From the NCBI GenBank assembly GCA_964426915.1, contig CAYRTD010000002.1, forward strand, positions 13,121 through 77,120: a DNA stretch of 64,000 nt. Direction: 5' to 3'. The stretch comes from CAYRTD01 sp964426915 (GTDB taxonomy: Bacteria; Bacteroidota; Bacteroidia; Bacteroidales; GCA-2748055). Both the position numbers and the translations under genes were made by a program. Under the pieces are notes generated by a model. The model did not search any database. It was not told where the DNA came from and saw only the letters and a program-made list of their open reading frames with translations. Positions within the stretch are counted from its first letter, which is position 1, and every line of letters starts with the position of its first letter. This document shows, one piece after another, positions 1-9,052 of the stretch.

Positions 1-2356
1 CCAATCTTAATCCAAAATAAACAGTCCTGGGAGAAACAGGGCCATACATGTAGGCAGGGTCCCGGTTTATACCTCTGTCGAAATCGGACTGATATGCATT
101 GAAAACATTTTTAATACCTGCAAACCATTGCATGTCAATCCCATTTATTTTTATTGTATGTTTAATCTTAATTCCCAGGTCAAAAAATTCTTCCGACTTT
201 CTAAGTTCCCCTGTTTCCGGATCTGCTTGAGGACCAAAGTAGGGAACAAGCATACTGCCTGTATAATTACCTGTCGCTGACAGACAAAAACTTTTTGCGA
301 AATCCTTGTCTATCACAAAATAACCGTAGGTATTCGGAGTGCGGAGAAAACGCTTTTCATTAAATTCCTGCCGGATGTCGTATTTGCTTGACTGGAAGGT
401 GAATCCGGAAGTTAATGTGAAATCTCCTATTGGTTTAAGTTTGAATTCCATGTTCACTCCCTGAACGGTTGCTCCATTTTCCGCATTTACTCTTGTATAT
501 AGCACAGTTCCATCTTCGTCAGGCTCACCGATCTCATTCACGAAAGGATCCTGTAGTCGCGTATAAAAAAATTCGGCTAAGAAGCCTGTAAAGGCAGTGC
601 CGATCAATCCGTTAAAGTCGAGTGAAGCCATCAGGCTGTGGCTGGTTTCTTGTTTGAGATCAGGATCGTTTACGTTAATAACCTGTCTTGAACCAGAAGT
701 TTCGATGTGCAGGTCCTCATCAAAGATCTGGGGAGCCCGGTAACCCTGTGAATAGCTCATTCTGGCCTGTAATTCATTTAATATTCCGTACATAACGCTA
801 ATACGCGGACTAAATACATTTCCGGTTTTACTTTTGTCTCCCTCCCTGGCTAGATCTCGTATTTCATAATGGTCATACCTGGCTCCGATTGCTATTTTAG
901 TCCTGTTTATATCGAGCTCATATTGTGTAAAAACTCCCGAAGTAATCGACGACTGGTTGGCTACCAGTGTATTTCCCACATGTGGAATTTCAATGATGGA
1001 ATCATTGATTATGGCGTTATCATAATCGGGATACCCTAATTTTTTATCGATCAAAAAACTTCCTGTATTTTCAACTCCTGTAATTACGGAAGCATTATCA
1101 AAAACAGCTTTATAATGTGCCCCGAAATTATAGGTTCTATCCTTAGAATTTCCGTAATCACTAAGAGACTTATTGGCTCCATAATACGAATCACGATTAA
1201 GGAATTGTCCGGAAGCATATACAGATAAAAGATCATAGTCGCGGAAGTACTGATCAAAGCTTATAGCGGCAGTATTTAAATTATGTTTTACTGCTTCGGC
1301 CACATCGCGTTCATGCAAAGGGTAATCGTGCTTGTTTCCACCCTCTCTTTCTTCCTTTATGGTGAAAACATCGAGAGACAATTTGTTACGATTTCCTAAG
1401 CGATGAAACAATCTGGCTCCTGCTGTTAAATTATTCATAGGAGATATTTCTGAGAACCCATCACCATTTGCATCAAACATCTTTCTGTTCCGGCTAAACC
1501 CGAAAACTGAGGCCCCCGATCGGGAATCTCCAGAGACAACAGAAGTATTAAAATTCAGGAAATAATCAGGTGCCACCCCCCCCGATTCTTTTATTCCGGT
1601 TCCCACAGCGCTGTATGTAGAGCCGAATTCGTAACTGTTGGTAACGGGATCTTTTATTATGATATTAATGGTTCCGGCAATGGCGTTGCTGCCGAAAAGT
1701 GAAGATCCGCCTCCACGGACTACTTCTACTTTTTCTATCATGTTGGCCGGGATCAGTTCCAGTCCGTATACTCCTGCCAAACCGCTGAAAACGGGGCGGC
1801 TATTGATTAAGATCTGTGAATAGGGACCTTCCATTCCATTCATGCGGACCTGGGTAAAACCACAATTCTGGCAGTTATTTTCAAGTCGCAAACCTGGAGA
1901 GAAGTTAAGTCCCTCACCCATTGTAACCGACTGAGAAGTCTGGAAAATTGCGGGAGAAATTGTATTTACTATAATCGGAGCTTTAGTTCTTTTTTGTTCG
2001 CTTCTATCGGCCGATACAATAACTTCCTCAAGGTTCAGAATATCTTCTTCAAGACTAAACTTTATTTCTTTGGTTATATTTTCCTCAAGGCTTATAGTAT
2101 GTTCTTCAGGTTTATACCCCACAATCCTGGCCACAACCGTTACTTCTTTAGCCGGCAGGTTTACCAGCTGGTAGTGACCTGTTTCATTAGTGAGGGTTCC
2201 AATGGTTGTTCCTTTTATAAATACATTAGCATAAGGAAGATGTTCTCCGTTTGAAGTTACATGACCTACGATATTTGCGTCTGTTTCAGTCTTTTGAGAG
2301 TGAATGGAAATAGGCAGATATAATAAAAGACCAATAGCAAAAAATAACTTATACAT
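1..2356 (-). CDS. TonB-dependent receptor, metal-type (3' end outside window)
   Basis: Outer-membrane TonB-dependent receptor that would import a metal complex or siderophore. I translated it from the ATG at 2356: a short signal peptide ending near HSQ, a carboxypeptidase-regulatory-like domain (about residues 25-110), a TonB-box/plug region containing a Cys pair in NNCQNCGF (about 157-164) and the plug signature VEVVRGGGSSLFGSNAIAG, then a barrel of beta strands. About 785 codons are present and the last visible residues (RTVYFGLRLG) look like the final strand, so only a few codons are missing. The NCQNCG plug subtype is common in Bacteroidota receptors beside metal-handling genes, and a His-rich membrane protein lies 91 bp upstream on the same strand, probably co-transcribed. 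The substrate is inferred. Confidence 0.93.
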   Translation of the reverse strand, partial: MYKLFFAIGLLLYLPISIHSQKTETDANIVGHVTSNGEHLPYANVFIKGTTIGTLTNETGHYQLVNLPAKEVTVVARIVGYKPEEHTISLEENITKEIKFSLEEDILNLEEVIVSADRSEQKRTKAPIIVNTISPAIFQTSQSVTMGEGLNFSPGLRLENNCQNCGFTQVRMNGMEGPYSQILINSRPVFSGLAGVYGLELIPANMIEKVEVVRGGGSSLFGSNAIAGTINIIIKDPVTNSYEFGSTYSAVGTGIKESGGVAPDYFLNFNTSVVSGDSRSGASVFGFSRNRKMFDANGDGFSEISPMNNLTAGARLFHRLGNRNKLSLDVFTIKEEREGGNKHDYPLHERDVAEAVKHNLNTAAISFDQYFRDYDLLSVYASGQFLNRDSYYGANKSLSDYGNSKDRTYNFGAHYKAVFDNASVITGVENTGSFLIDKKLGYPDYDNAIINDSIIEIPHVGNTLVANQSSITSGVFTQYELDINRTKIAIGARYDHYEIRDLAREGDKSKTGNVFSPRISVMYGILNELQARMSYSQGYRAPQIFDEDLHIETSGSRQVINVNDPDLKQETSHSLMASLDFNGLIGTAFTGFLAEFFYTRLQDPFVNEIGEPDEDGTVLYTRVNAENGATVQGVNMEFKLKPIGDFTLTSGFTFQSSKYDIRQEFNEKRFLRTPNTYGYFVIDKDFAKSFCLSATGNYTGSMLVPYFGPQADPETGELRKSEEFFDLGIKIKHTIKINGIDMQWFAGIKNVFNAYQSDFDRGINRDPAYMYGPVSPRTVYFGLRL

Positions 2357-2447
2357 TTTTTCTTTCAGTTTTAAAATAATAATTGTTTAGTAAGCGATGA
2401 GGGTAACATTCTTTATTTGGAAGGAAATTCTGTGAAATGATAGAAAA

Positions 2448-2816
2448 TCAGAAAGCTGGGGGTGACCGACCCGCCGGAGATTTTAGGAAAACATCTATTC
2501 TCCCGGGTAAACCTTCCAGAGCAATACTTTCTTTTTTAATTGCCTGGATCAGAAGGAGGCTAAGGATTGATGCAGTAAAAAGAAGATTGACATTTTCTAG
2601 AATATACAACTCAAAACTCGTATGATGATGTTTTTTAAATGGAGAACTGTCGTTACTTTTATTGAATGGATGGGCATGAGTTACCACAGAACCATCAGAA
2701 AGTATATGAGAATGCTGGTAATGCACTTTCAAAAAGACCTGAAAGGCAAAAACTACCATTAAAAGTAGAGAAAGGTACCGGAAGACTCTTTTATATATTT
2801 GAAATTTTAGAAACAC
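2448..2816 (-). CDS. Small His-rich membrane protein upstream of TonB receptor
   Basis: A 122-residue protein with an N-terminal hydrophobic segment (about residues 12-30), a His-rich loop with HYQHSH, VVTHAHPF and KKHHH (about 33-66), and a second hydrophobic segment (about 73-92). The His clusters look suited to binding a transition metal, and this architecture recurs beside Bacteroidota metal-type TonB receptors; both function and topology are inferred. It precedes the receptor gene at 2356 in the same direction and probably shares its transcript. The tail after the second membrane segment is Gly/Pro-rich (SPAGRSPPAF). I know no named family for certain. Confidence 0.75.
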   Translation of the reverse strand: MFLKFQIYKRVFRYLSLLLMVVFAFQVFLKVHYQHSHILSDGSVVTHAHPFNKSNDSSPFKKHHHTSFELYILENVNLLFTASILSLLLIQAIKKESIALEGLPGRIDVFLKSPAGRSPPAF

Positions 2817-2929
2817 AGGTCTATTCTAAATAAGCTCGTGATAAAAATAATATATTTCTTCTGTTATCGAATGTAAAAATACGCTTGTTTTCTAAATAAG
2901 GAATACCTATTTGTTGGGATTTAATGAAA

Positions 2930-3061
2930 CCCACTTTTCAGAAGCCGATAGGCGAACTGAAAAGTGCTGGTTGAATTAAATCCTGAGCACAGCCGAAGGA
3001 TCTCATAGGAATGTCCCCACTTTTCAGAAGCCGATAAACGAACTGAAAAGTGCTGGTTGAA
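2930..3061. repeat. Two direct copies of a 46-bp hairpin-forming repeat
   Basis: The units 2930-2975 and 3016-3061 are identical except for two adjacent bases (GG versus AA). Each holds the inverted repeat ACTTTTCAG / CTGAAAAGT (2933-2965 and 3019-3051) around a 15-base loop. Similarity continues past each unit as AAATCCTGAGCA. Between them, at 2982-2999, is CCTGAGCACAGCCGAAGG, which resembles the short palindromic REP-like repeats scattered in many Bacteroidota genomes. This lies between the His-rich gene and the GldL-like gene, both on the minus strand. Confidence 0.8.
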
Positions 3062-3099
3062 AAATCCTGAGCAAGGAAACTAATAAAATGATTCCTGTT

Positions 3100-3465
3100 T
3101 CATTCAATAGATTTTTTATACATCTTGTAGAAAAGCAATGGAAAGAATCCAAAATTTAATACAAAAACAGAAAAGACAATCAAAACATTTGCGCCAGGCC
3201 AATGGAACATCTTAAATATCATCCCTAATGTTAGCAATGCTACAGCAACGTAGCCAAGTATGTGTTTGATTTTGTCGGTAGATATTTTACCGATCTCCTG
3301 TTTATAAAGATTGACAAATAACAATGGCAGGAAGGCCAAAATAAATATTAATGTACTTATTCCCAGAATAATATTTGCTGCTGGCCAGTGAAATATTTTG
3401 AATAACACACTGGTTGTAAATCCAATTGATACAAGGAGACCGAAAAGATACAGTGATTTTTTCAT
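3100..3465 (-). CDS. GldL-like membrane protein with two FK-x-FHWP repeats
   Basis: A 121-residue integral membrane protein with four predicted hydrophobic segments arranged as two homologous halves. Each half carries a near-identical signature: FKIFHWPAAN (about residues 22-31) and FKMFHWPGAN (about 83-92), each followed by a hydrophobic stretch and FLPLLF or FFPLLF. The FK-x-xHWPGA motif recalls the N-terminal membrane part of the gliding/type IX secretion protein GldL, but no GldL cytoplasmic domain or gldK/M/N neighbour is present, so it is not GldL itself. Function unknown; it stands alone between the hairpin repeats and the esterase gene. Confidence 0.7.
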   Translation of the reverse strand: MKKSLYLFGLLVSIGFTTSVLFKIFHWPAANIILGISTLIFILAFLPLLFVNLYKQEIGKISTDKIKHILGYVAVALLTLGMIFKMFHWPGANVLIVFSVFVLNFGFFPLLFYKMYKKSIE

Positions 3466-3723
3466 GATTTTGATTTTTTTCTCATTTAATAAAAAAATCT
3501 TCTTATTACTATTCGAAAAACAAGATTTGATAATAGAAAGGGGTCAGCACTTAAGAAATATAAAATTTTCCTATACCTCTTAAAAATTCCAATATCCCTT
3601 TGAATACTTAAGGGTTTCGTGTCCTTGTGGCGATCCCTGACCTTTCACAGTGGGCTCATATTTTCAAGGTTTAACTTAAAATCTGGTTTTGTTTTTGCAG
3701 TACACAAATAAAAATACAAAATC

Positions 3724-5049
3724 ATGGCACTATTCCATAAAGATCTCTTGTCAATTGAAGAAACAGAAATGATTAATACCATGCAGGAGCATTTTCATGA
3801 TCCTGAAGAAGGTCTCGGGCCTTTGATGGAAAGAATTGGAGATTCAAGGATCGTTCTGTTGGGCGAAGCTTCACACGGCACCCATGAATATTACATCTGG
3901 CGTGCCCGAATAACAAAAAAACTGATTAAGGAAAAAGGATTTAATATTATCGGGGTTGAAGGCGACTGGCCTGATTGTTACCGGATCAACCGCTACATCC
4001 GGGGTTATGAAAGTGAGGAAAAAACTTCCCTTGATGTGTTGAAGCAGTTCCACAGGTGGCCAACATGGATGTGGGCAAACTGGGAAATATCAGCTTTAAT
4101 GGATTGGTTGAAATCCTATAATAAAGATTTAGCCCATAATCAACAGATCGGCTTTTACGGCCTGGATGTTTATAGTTTGTGGGAATCACTGGAAGCAATA
4201 ATTGATTATCTGGAGAAAAATGATCCGGAAGCACTGAAAATTGCAAAAAAAGCTATGCGATGTTTTCAGCCTTATGATCATGAGGGTCAGGATTATGCCA
4301 TGTCAACGCGAATCACTCCTGAAAGCTGCGAAAATGAGGTTGTGAATCTTCTCAGGGATATCCGGAAACGGATGCCTCTGTATGACAGTGATCCTGAAGC
4401 TCCCTTTAGTACTGAGCAAAATGCCATGACTGCTGTAAATGCCGAACGTTACTATCGTGCAATGATCAAAGGAGGACCTGAGTCGTGGAATATCCGCGAT
4501 GAGCATATGACAGCTACCCTGGAGAAGCTTCTTGATTTCCACGGACCAGATTCCAAAGTCATTGTATGGGAACATAATACACATATTGGTGATGCACGCG
4601 CTACTGATATGAGCCGTTCAGGAATGGTCAATGTCGGACAGCTTGTCCGGGAGAGATGGGGGGATTCTTCCACCGTTCTTGTAGGATTTGGTTCCTATAA
4701 AGGTTCTGTAATTGCCGGAAATTCCTGGGGTGCAAAAATGGAAGAGATGGAGGTTCCTGAAGCTCGCAGAGACAGTTGGGAAGCATTACTTCATAGTACA
4801 AGCCCTGAAAATAAACTGATTATCACTGAAGATATAAAAGATTATCCTCTGATGTCCAGACGGCATAAGCACAGGGCTATTGGAGTGGTGTATGATCCTG
4901 ATATGGAGAGTTACGGAAATTATGTACCAAGTCTTATACCGGAAAGGTATGATGCTTTTATGTTTCTCGATGAAAGCAAAGCCCTTCATCCCATAGACAC
5001 CAGGCAGGAAAGGAATCTTACACCTGAAACCTTTCCTTTTGGTATTTGA
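3724..5049 (+). CDS. Erythromycin esterase family protein
   Basis: A 441-residue member of the erythromycin-esterase-like hydrolase superfamily. The family signature GEASHGTHEY is at residues 47-56, including the His-Gly pair essential in EreA/EreB, followed by VEGDWPDCYRINRYI and, near residue 280, WEHNTHIGDA. EreA/EreB open the macrolide lactone ring, but many chromosomal homologues have unknown substrates, and nothing here points to macrolide resistance. There is no signal peptide, so it is probably cytoplasmic. It faces the minus-strand helical protein/Pcm/S2P group, the kind of neighbourhood in which I recall chromosomal members often occurring. Length fits the family. Confidence 0.9.
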   Translation: MALFHKDLLSIEETEMINTMQEHFHDPEEGLGPLMERIGDSRIVLLGEASHGTHEYYIWRARITKKLIKEKGFNIIGVEGDWPDCYRINRYIRGYESEEKTSLDVLKQFHRWPTWMWANWEISALMDWLKSYNKDLAHNQQIGFYGLDVYSLWESLEAIIDYLEKNDPEALKIAKKAMRCFQPYDHEGQDYAMSTRITPESCENEVVNLLRDIRKRMPLYDSDPEAPFSTEQNAMTAVNAERYYRAMIKGGPESWNIRDEHMTATLEKLLDFHGPDSKVIVWEHNTHIGDARATDMSRSGMVNVGQLVRERWGDSSTVLVGFGSYKGSVIAGNSWGAKMEEMEVPEARRDSWEALLHSTSPENKLIITEDIKDYPLMSRRHKHRAIGVVYDPDMESYGNYVPSLIPERYDAFMFLDESKALHPIDTRQERNLTPETFPFGI

Positions 5050-5134
5050 GGTGAAAAGAAGAAAAACTCATATTTTGTTTAAGTGTCTGATGATAAAGGT
5101 TTAGGAGCGAGGTTTGCTATTCGTGTTGACGGTT

Positions 5135-6280
5135 TCAGGAAAAAGCCTGAGGATAATTCCGGGATAACAAGCTGGCGGATAGGGTTATCTCATTTATATC
5201 AAGGTGGCCTGTCCAGGTAGGAGATTTCTGATTGGCAGTTTGTGTCCAGAATTCCTCAATTTCGTGTACAACATTCAAATAATTATTTAATGTATCAAAA
5301 TTCACTTCAAAATTACCGTAGCTCTTTTTCTCCATCCCGTGTAATACATGAAAACCCAGAGTAAGTCCGCATTCACGAAACGCCAGCCTGGAGGCTGCCG
5401 AATAAGAAGGGTCGTATAGATGTTCCGAATAAATCTGCAGTCCTTTAAGGCTTATTGTATAAAGGTTCTCCGGTTGTATTTCCGGTGGAAGTGTTTCTTC
5501 TTCAAAGCTTAATTGGAATGTGCGGACTGTATTTAACATTAGCCCGCCAATTCCAAGTGGATCGTCTGTAAACCAATTCATATTACGGCAAAGGATTTCC
5601 ATTTTCTTCTTTAATTCTTCCAGTCCGGCAATTTTACCGGGTGCGTTTTTTATAGCACTGATCGTACAGATCAGTCCTTCCATTGGATCATGCGCACCCA
5701 TGCTTTCCACGACTGGCCGGGTGAGTTTTACGTCCATTTTCCAGACTATCTGTAAAGCACCGTTATAGTTAATAATAAAATTTTCTCCGGCTTTAATAAG
5801 TTCAGCAGCCCACAAGACATATTTTTGCTCATTGGTTTCTTTGTAAGCTTGCAGCAATGCATTGAACCAGCGTGTCAAATAATGAAAATACTGGCCATCG
5901 CGTTCCCATTCCAGTTGCTGATTGAATGCTTCACCCTCGGGGCGCTCAGGTAAGTTTTTACCGATCCGCAATCCTCCGGCAGTAGGGTGTTTCTTTCCTT
6001 CCTCTTCAGATAATCCACTGATCCATCCTTTTCGGTGATCATCCTTCCGGTGACGTCCAAGGGTGAAATGCACCTGATCGATAAGTTTTAGTGCATATTC
6101 ATAATATTCTTTTTTATCTAATAAATGATACAACGCGAAACAGGACTGTACGGCAAATGCATCAGTCCAGAGGTAGCGCCTGTCAGGATCTCCTGCAGGA
6201 TCACTGATCCCTGTCCGGTTTAAAAAATCATCTGTTAGTTTACGACCGGTAAAAATATGCTCGTTTTTTGCTTTATCCAT
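5135..6280 (-). CDS. Uncharacterised helical-repeat protein (six-hairpin-like)
   Basis: A 381-residue soluble protein without signal peptide or membrane segment. It is rich in regularly spaced amphipathic helices with aromatic/acidic motifs (YLWTDAFAV about residues 40-48, GWISGLSEEEG about 105-115, GGLRIGK, LEWERDGQYFHYLTRWFNAL about 144-163), the look of an alpha/alpha barrel such as six-hairpin glycosidases. Strong charged motifs such as WERDGQ suggest a conserved active-site cleft, but I cannot name a catalytic pair or substrate. It lies 172 bp downstream of pcm on the same strand and converges with the esterase gene. Fold is inferred, function unknown. Confidence 0.8.
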   Translation of the reverse strand: MDKAKNEHIFTGRKLTDDFLNRTGISDPAGDPDRRYLWTDAFAVQSCFALYHLLDKKEYYEYALKLIDQVHFTLGRHRKDDHRKGWISGLSEEEGKKHPTAGGLRIGKNLPERPEGEAFNQQLEWERDGQYFHYLTRWFNALLQAYKETNEQKYVLWAAELIKAGENFIINYNGALQIVWKMDVKLTRPVVESMGAHDPMEGLICTISAIKNAPGKIAGLEELKKKMEILCRNMNWFTDDPLGIGGLMLNTVRTFQLSFEEETLPPEIQPENLYTISLKGLQIYSEHLYDPSYSAASRLAFRECGLTLGFHVLHGMEKKSYGNFEVNFDTLNNYLNVVHEIEEFWTQTANQKSPTWTGHLDINEITLSASLLSRNYPQAFS

Positions 6281-6430
6281 AAGATGTTTTTTTTCGGTTT
6301 CTCATAAAATTCCTTTAGGTTATTCCGGAATTATTTTTTTCCAACAACCCGGAACCGGGTGAATTCAACTCACAGCCTGTCCGGATGCTTCGGGAAACAC
6401 CCCTTTGGTTAAATACTCTCCAAATGCACA

Positions 6431-6448
6431 GGACATTATGGACAGACA
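6431..6448 (+). repeat. Dispersed 18-nt motif, copy 1
   Basis: GGACATTATGGACAGACA lies just past the stop of pcm. It differs at one base from 55886-55903 and at two from 44811-44828, all in the same orientation and all between genes. It resembles a mobile-element end or a shared site, but no transposase lies nearby. Confidence 0.55.
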
Positions 6449-6452
6449 TCAT

Positions 6453-7079
6453 TTATTTCCGGTCATCACCGGTCATAGGAACAAAACGAACATGTATGAG
6501 ATCATGCTCCTTAAAATCATTCTCACCTGTCTTTTCCAGGATCATCAATTTTTGATAGGTATCTGCTACCGGAGCAAGAATTTTTCCGCCAATTTTTAAT
6601 TGTTCCTTCAAAGTATCCGGTATAGAAGGTGTAGCAGCAGTAAGAGCGATCTTGTCGAAGGGCCCTTTTTCAGGCCAGCCATCATATCCGCTACCATGGC
6701 GCACAGTTACATTGTTAATGCCTGCTTTACTGAGATTTTCCTTCGCAAGTTCGGCTAACCATTCTATGATTTCCAGGCTGTATACATGAGAAACCATATG
6801 TGACATTACGGCTGCATTATACCCACATCCGCTACCAACCTCAAGCACTTTATCATTTTCGTCCAGGTCGAGCATCTGGGCCATATAGGCTACAATATAG
6901 GGTTGGCTGATGGTTTGTCCTTTTCCGATCGGTAATGGGGTATCGTCATAGGCATGTTCTTTCATATCTTCAGGAACAAACAAAGTCCTGTCTGTTTCCT
7001 GCATGGCTTTGAGTACATTTTCATCATGAATATCCCTTCCTTTGAGATGTCTTTCGATCATTATTTCCTTTCTGTCCAT
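6453..7079 (-). CDS. pcm: Protein-L-isoaspartate O-methyltransferase
   Basis: A 208-residue SAM-dependent methyltransferase that methylates isoaspartyl residues in aged proteins, starting their conversion back to aspartate. The PCMT signature is clear: FVPEDMKEHAYDDTPLPIG with the following GQTISQPYIVA (about residues 55-66), and SAM motif I LEVGSGCGYNAAV (about 79-91). There is no signal peptide, so it acts in the cytosol. It lies between the S2P protease gene (174 bp upstream) and the helical protein gene (172 bp downstream), all on the minus strand; the gaps are long enough for separate promoters. Length matches the family. Confidence 0.93.
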   Translation of the reverse strand: MDRKEIMIERHLKGRDIHDENVLKAMQETDRTLFVPEDMKEHAYDDTPLPIGKGQTISQPYIVAYMAQMLDLDENDKVLEVGSGCGYNAAVMSHMVSHVYSLEIIEWLAELAKENLSKAGINNVTVRHGSGYDGWPEKGPFDKIALTAATPSIPDTLKEQLKIGGKILAPVADTYQKLMILEKTGENDFKEHDLIHVRFVPMTGDDRK

Positions 7080-7253
7080 TTTTTTTTAATTAGAGATGAA
7101 AAATTATTCCCTGAAAATTATTATGTATTTTTTATAAAATCGTAATAAAAAGGATATAATATTCTGGTATTTTTTGTGTATTATTTCCTCACTTGTATTC
7201 ATAATTCTACAGCTTTTGGAGAAAAAGTCCGGAGATTATAAAAAACTTTTCTG

Positions 7254-8342
7254 TTATTCTTGTTCTTCCTGAAGAGCTGATTGTACCAGAATAAATTCCT
7301 GTATGTTTTCCTGATCTATCACGCCGATTAATTTCCCGTCTTCAAAAACCGGTAAAAAGTCTAATTTTTGTTTTTGCATATCCTGAAAAATATCACGTAA
7401 CAGAGTTTCAGCTTCAATTTTTCTGAAATCCTTGTTCATTACCTCACCTACCTTCACTTCTTCACCGTGTTTTGACAGTCCGTTAATAATATTATCCCTG
7501 ACAAGTATTCCCACGTAATCTCCATCCTTTTTCACAAGAAATCCGGTTTGCCTGGTTTCCAGCAGCATATCGACAGCTTTTTTCAAAGAATCTCCGGGAT
7601 CAAGTACTGAGTAATCCTTCATAATGATATCTTTTGCTTTGTAATTGTGAAGCAGTGAGCGAAATTTCACTTGCTTATATTCAAATTGTGCACCCAAAAA
7701 GACAAATACTCCTATGATAAACAGAAAAGGATTGATAAACAGACCAATCAAGGCGAATAATGCGCCAAATACCTGTCCGGCCATCATTGAGTATTTCGTA
7801 GCCTTAACCCTGTCAAACCGGAAAGAGAGTGCTGCACGCAGGATTCTTCCCCCATCCATGGGAAAGGCGGGTATGAGGTTGAATGCTACAACAAAGAGAT
7901 TGACGTACATTAGCAGGATAAGAAAATTTTCACCTGTAATTTTTGTAAAATCCGTATCGAAGCTGTAGCCGGGCAATGCAGAAATTACAACCCAAAGAAT
8001 AAGTGCTATTACCACGTTAACCATCAGCCCGGACAGGGTAACGATTATTTCCTGTTTGGGCTTTTCCGGCATCCCTTCGATGTTGGCCATTCCCCCTATT
8101 GGAAGGAGGGTAATGCTCTTTGTTTCAATGCCGTATCTTCGAGCTGCGAGTGAATGGCCGAATTCATGTAAAGTAACACAAACAAACAACACGAGAATAA
8201 AGAGGACAGAGAGCAGGATCTGCGATGTTTCAGCTCCCTGACCGACAGTAACTGCAACAACCCATAAGATCAGCAAGAGAAATGTCCAGTGAATAGCTAC
8301 TTTAATACCAAAAGGTTTTCCTAAGCTTAATGAATATTTCAT
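7254..8342 (-). CDS. Site-2 protease family (M50B) metalloprotease with two CBS domains
   Basis: A 362-residue intramembrane zinc protease of the SpoIVFB/Rv2869c-like type. Six or so hydrophobic segments occupy residues 1-215. The zinc motif HEFGH is at residues 59-63 and the second ligand motif PAFPMDGGRILRA follows near 160-172. From about residue 235 there are two CBS domains (first motif beginning DIIMKDYSVLDPG, second around VGEVMNKDF), which usually bind adenosyl nucleotides and may gate the protease. Substrate unknown; candidates in general are anti-sigma factors or membrane proteins. Catalytic residues are intact. It is the first gene of the minus-strand trio with pcm. Confidence 0.92.
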   Translation of the reverse strand: MKYSLSLGKPFGIKVAIHWTFLLLILWVVAVTVGQGAETSQILLSVLFILVLFVCVTLHEFGHSLAARRYGIETKSITLLPIGGMANIEGMPEKPKQEIIVTLSGLMVNVVIALILWVVISALPGYSFDTDFTKITGENFLILLMYVNLFVVAFNLIPAFPMDGGRILRAALSFRFDRVKATKYSMMAGQVFGALFALIGLFINPFLFIIGVFVFLGAQFEYKQVKFRSLLHNYKAKDIIMKDYSVLDPGDSLKKAVDMLLETRQTGFLVKKDGDYVGILVRDNIINGLSKHGEEVKVGEVMNKDFRKIEAETLLRDIFQDMQKQKLDFLPVFEDGKLIGVIDQENIQEFILVQSALQEEQE

Positions 8343-8561
8343 TGTATCAAATTTTTATTTTAAATCAGAGAAATAAAAGGCAATAGTCATACCATTTAAA
8401 AAACATTTTTTAATCGCCAATCCTTTCTTTTTTTTGAACCCTTAGGGTGTCAAGCAATTCTCGCACGCCTAACTACCATGAAAACAGATAATTAGAAAAT
8501 CAACCTTTGCCAGACCCCTTCTTTTAACAAATTTTTACAAAAACATCCGTTCATCTTGTTA

Positions 8562-8569
8562 TAAATTTG
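8562..8569 (+). promoter_or_regulatory. Candidate -7 box upstream of HYC_CC_PP gene
   Basis: TAAATTTG fits the Bacteroidota -7 consensus TAnnTTTG and sits 24 bp before the ATG at 8594. A T-rich stretch (8532-8536) lies upstream, but spacing is slightly long and no exact TTTG -33 box is present. Confidence 0.45.
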
Positions 8570-8593
8570 CACATTAGTTGATGAAGTAAAACA

Positions 8594-9052
8594 ATGCTTA
8601 AAAAAGTCAGTAACATACTTGTCGCTCTTATCCTGTTAATTTCTTTTACAGGATTTACAGTTGATCTGCATTATTGTAAAGACAGCCTTTACGATATTGG
8701 AATATTTTCCGAGGCGATGAGTTGCTGTGGAGAAGATGCCGGTCAACCTCATGCCATGCATTGTGAAAAGGGTGATGCCGAATTGCCGGGCAAATGTGAT
8801 TCCGAAAATCATGACCCAAAACATTGTGAGAACCGCTCTGTGAAGATTGAGAGACCGGATGACTTTCTTATCTCATCATCTGTTTTAAGTTTTAATCAGG
8901 AGCCTGTTTCTATTATTCAAAGCAACATTTTTAGCCCTTTAAATATTTCATTTAGCTCCGATGAGCGAATCCCGGTTAAATTTCTTTATCGGAAAATCTC
9001 TCCTCCTGAAACCGCTAAAGTACTTTCCTTATTGCAATCCTACCTGATTTGA
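8594..9052 (+). CDS. HYC_CC_PP family protein, putative exported metal-handling protein
   Basis: A 152-residue protein with an N-terminal hydrophobic signal segment (residues 5-22), then the motifs HYC (26-28), CC (44-45) and a late PP (ISPPE, about 134-138) that define the HYC_CC_PP family of Bacteroidota. The middle is rich in His, Cys and acidic residues (MHCEKGDAE, CDSENHDPKHCEN). Such proteins are typically found beside heavy-metal efflux or TonB genes, as here, where the CusA-type pump gene starts 233 bp downstream. The sequence suggests a periplasmic or surface copper-binding role; this is inference. Confidence 0.78.
   Translation: MLKKVSNILVALILLISFTGFTVDLHYCKDSLYDIGIFSEAMSCCGEDAGQPHAMHCEKGDAELPGKCDSENHDPKHCENRSVKIERPDDFLISSSVLSFNQEPVSIIQSNIFSPLNISFSSDERIPVKFLYRKISPPETAKVLSLLQSYLI

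Noticed and set aside
3724..5049. Macrolide resistance gene
   Set aside because: Family likeness only; no mobile-element context or resistance neighbours, and most chromosomal homologues are not shown to act on macrolides.
6347..6360. ACCCGG-AA-CCGGGT hairpin upstream of the helical protein gene, considered as a terminator of pcm
   Set aside because: The T run lies on the wrong side for the minus strand, so it cannot be an intrinsic terminator for pcm.
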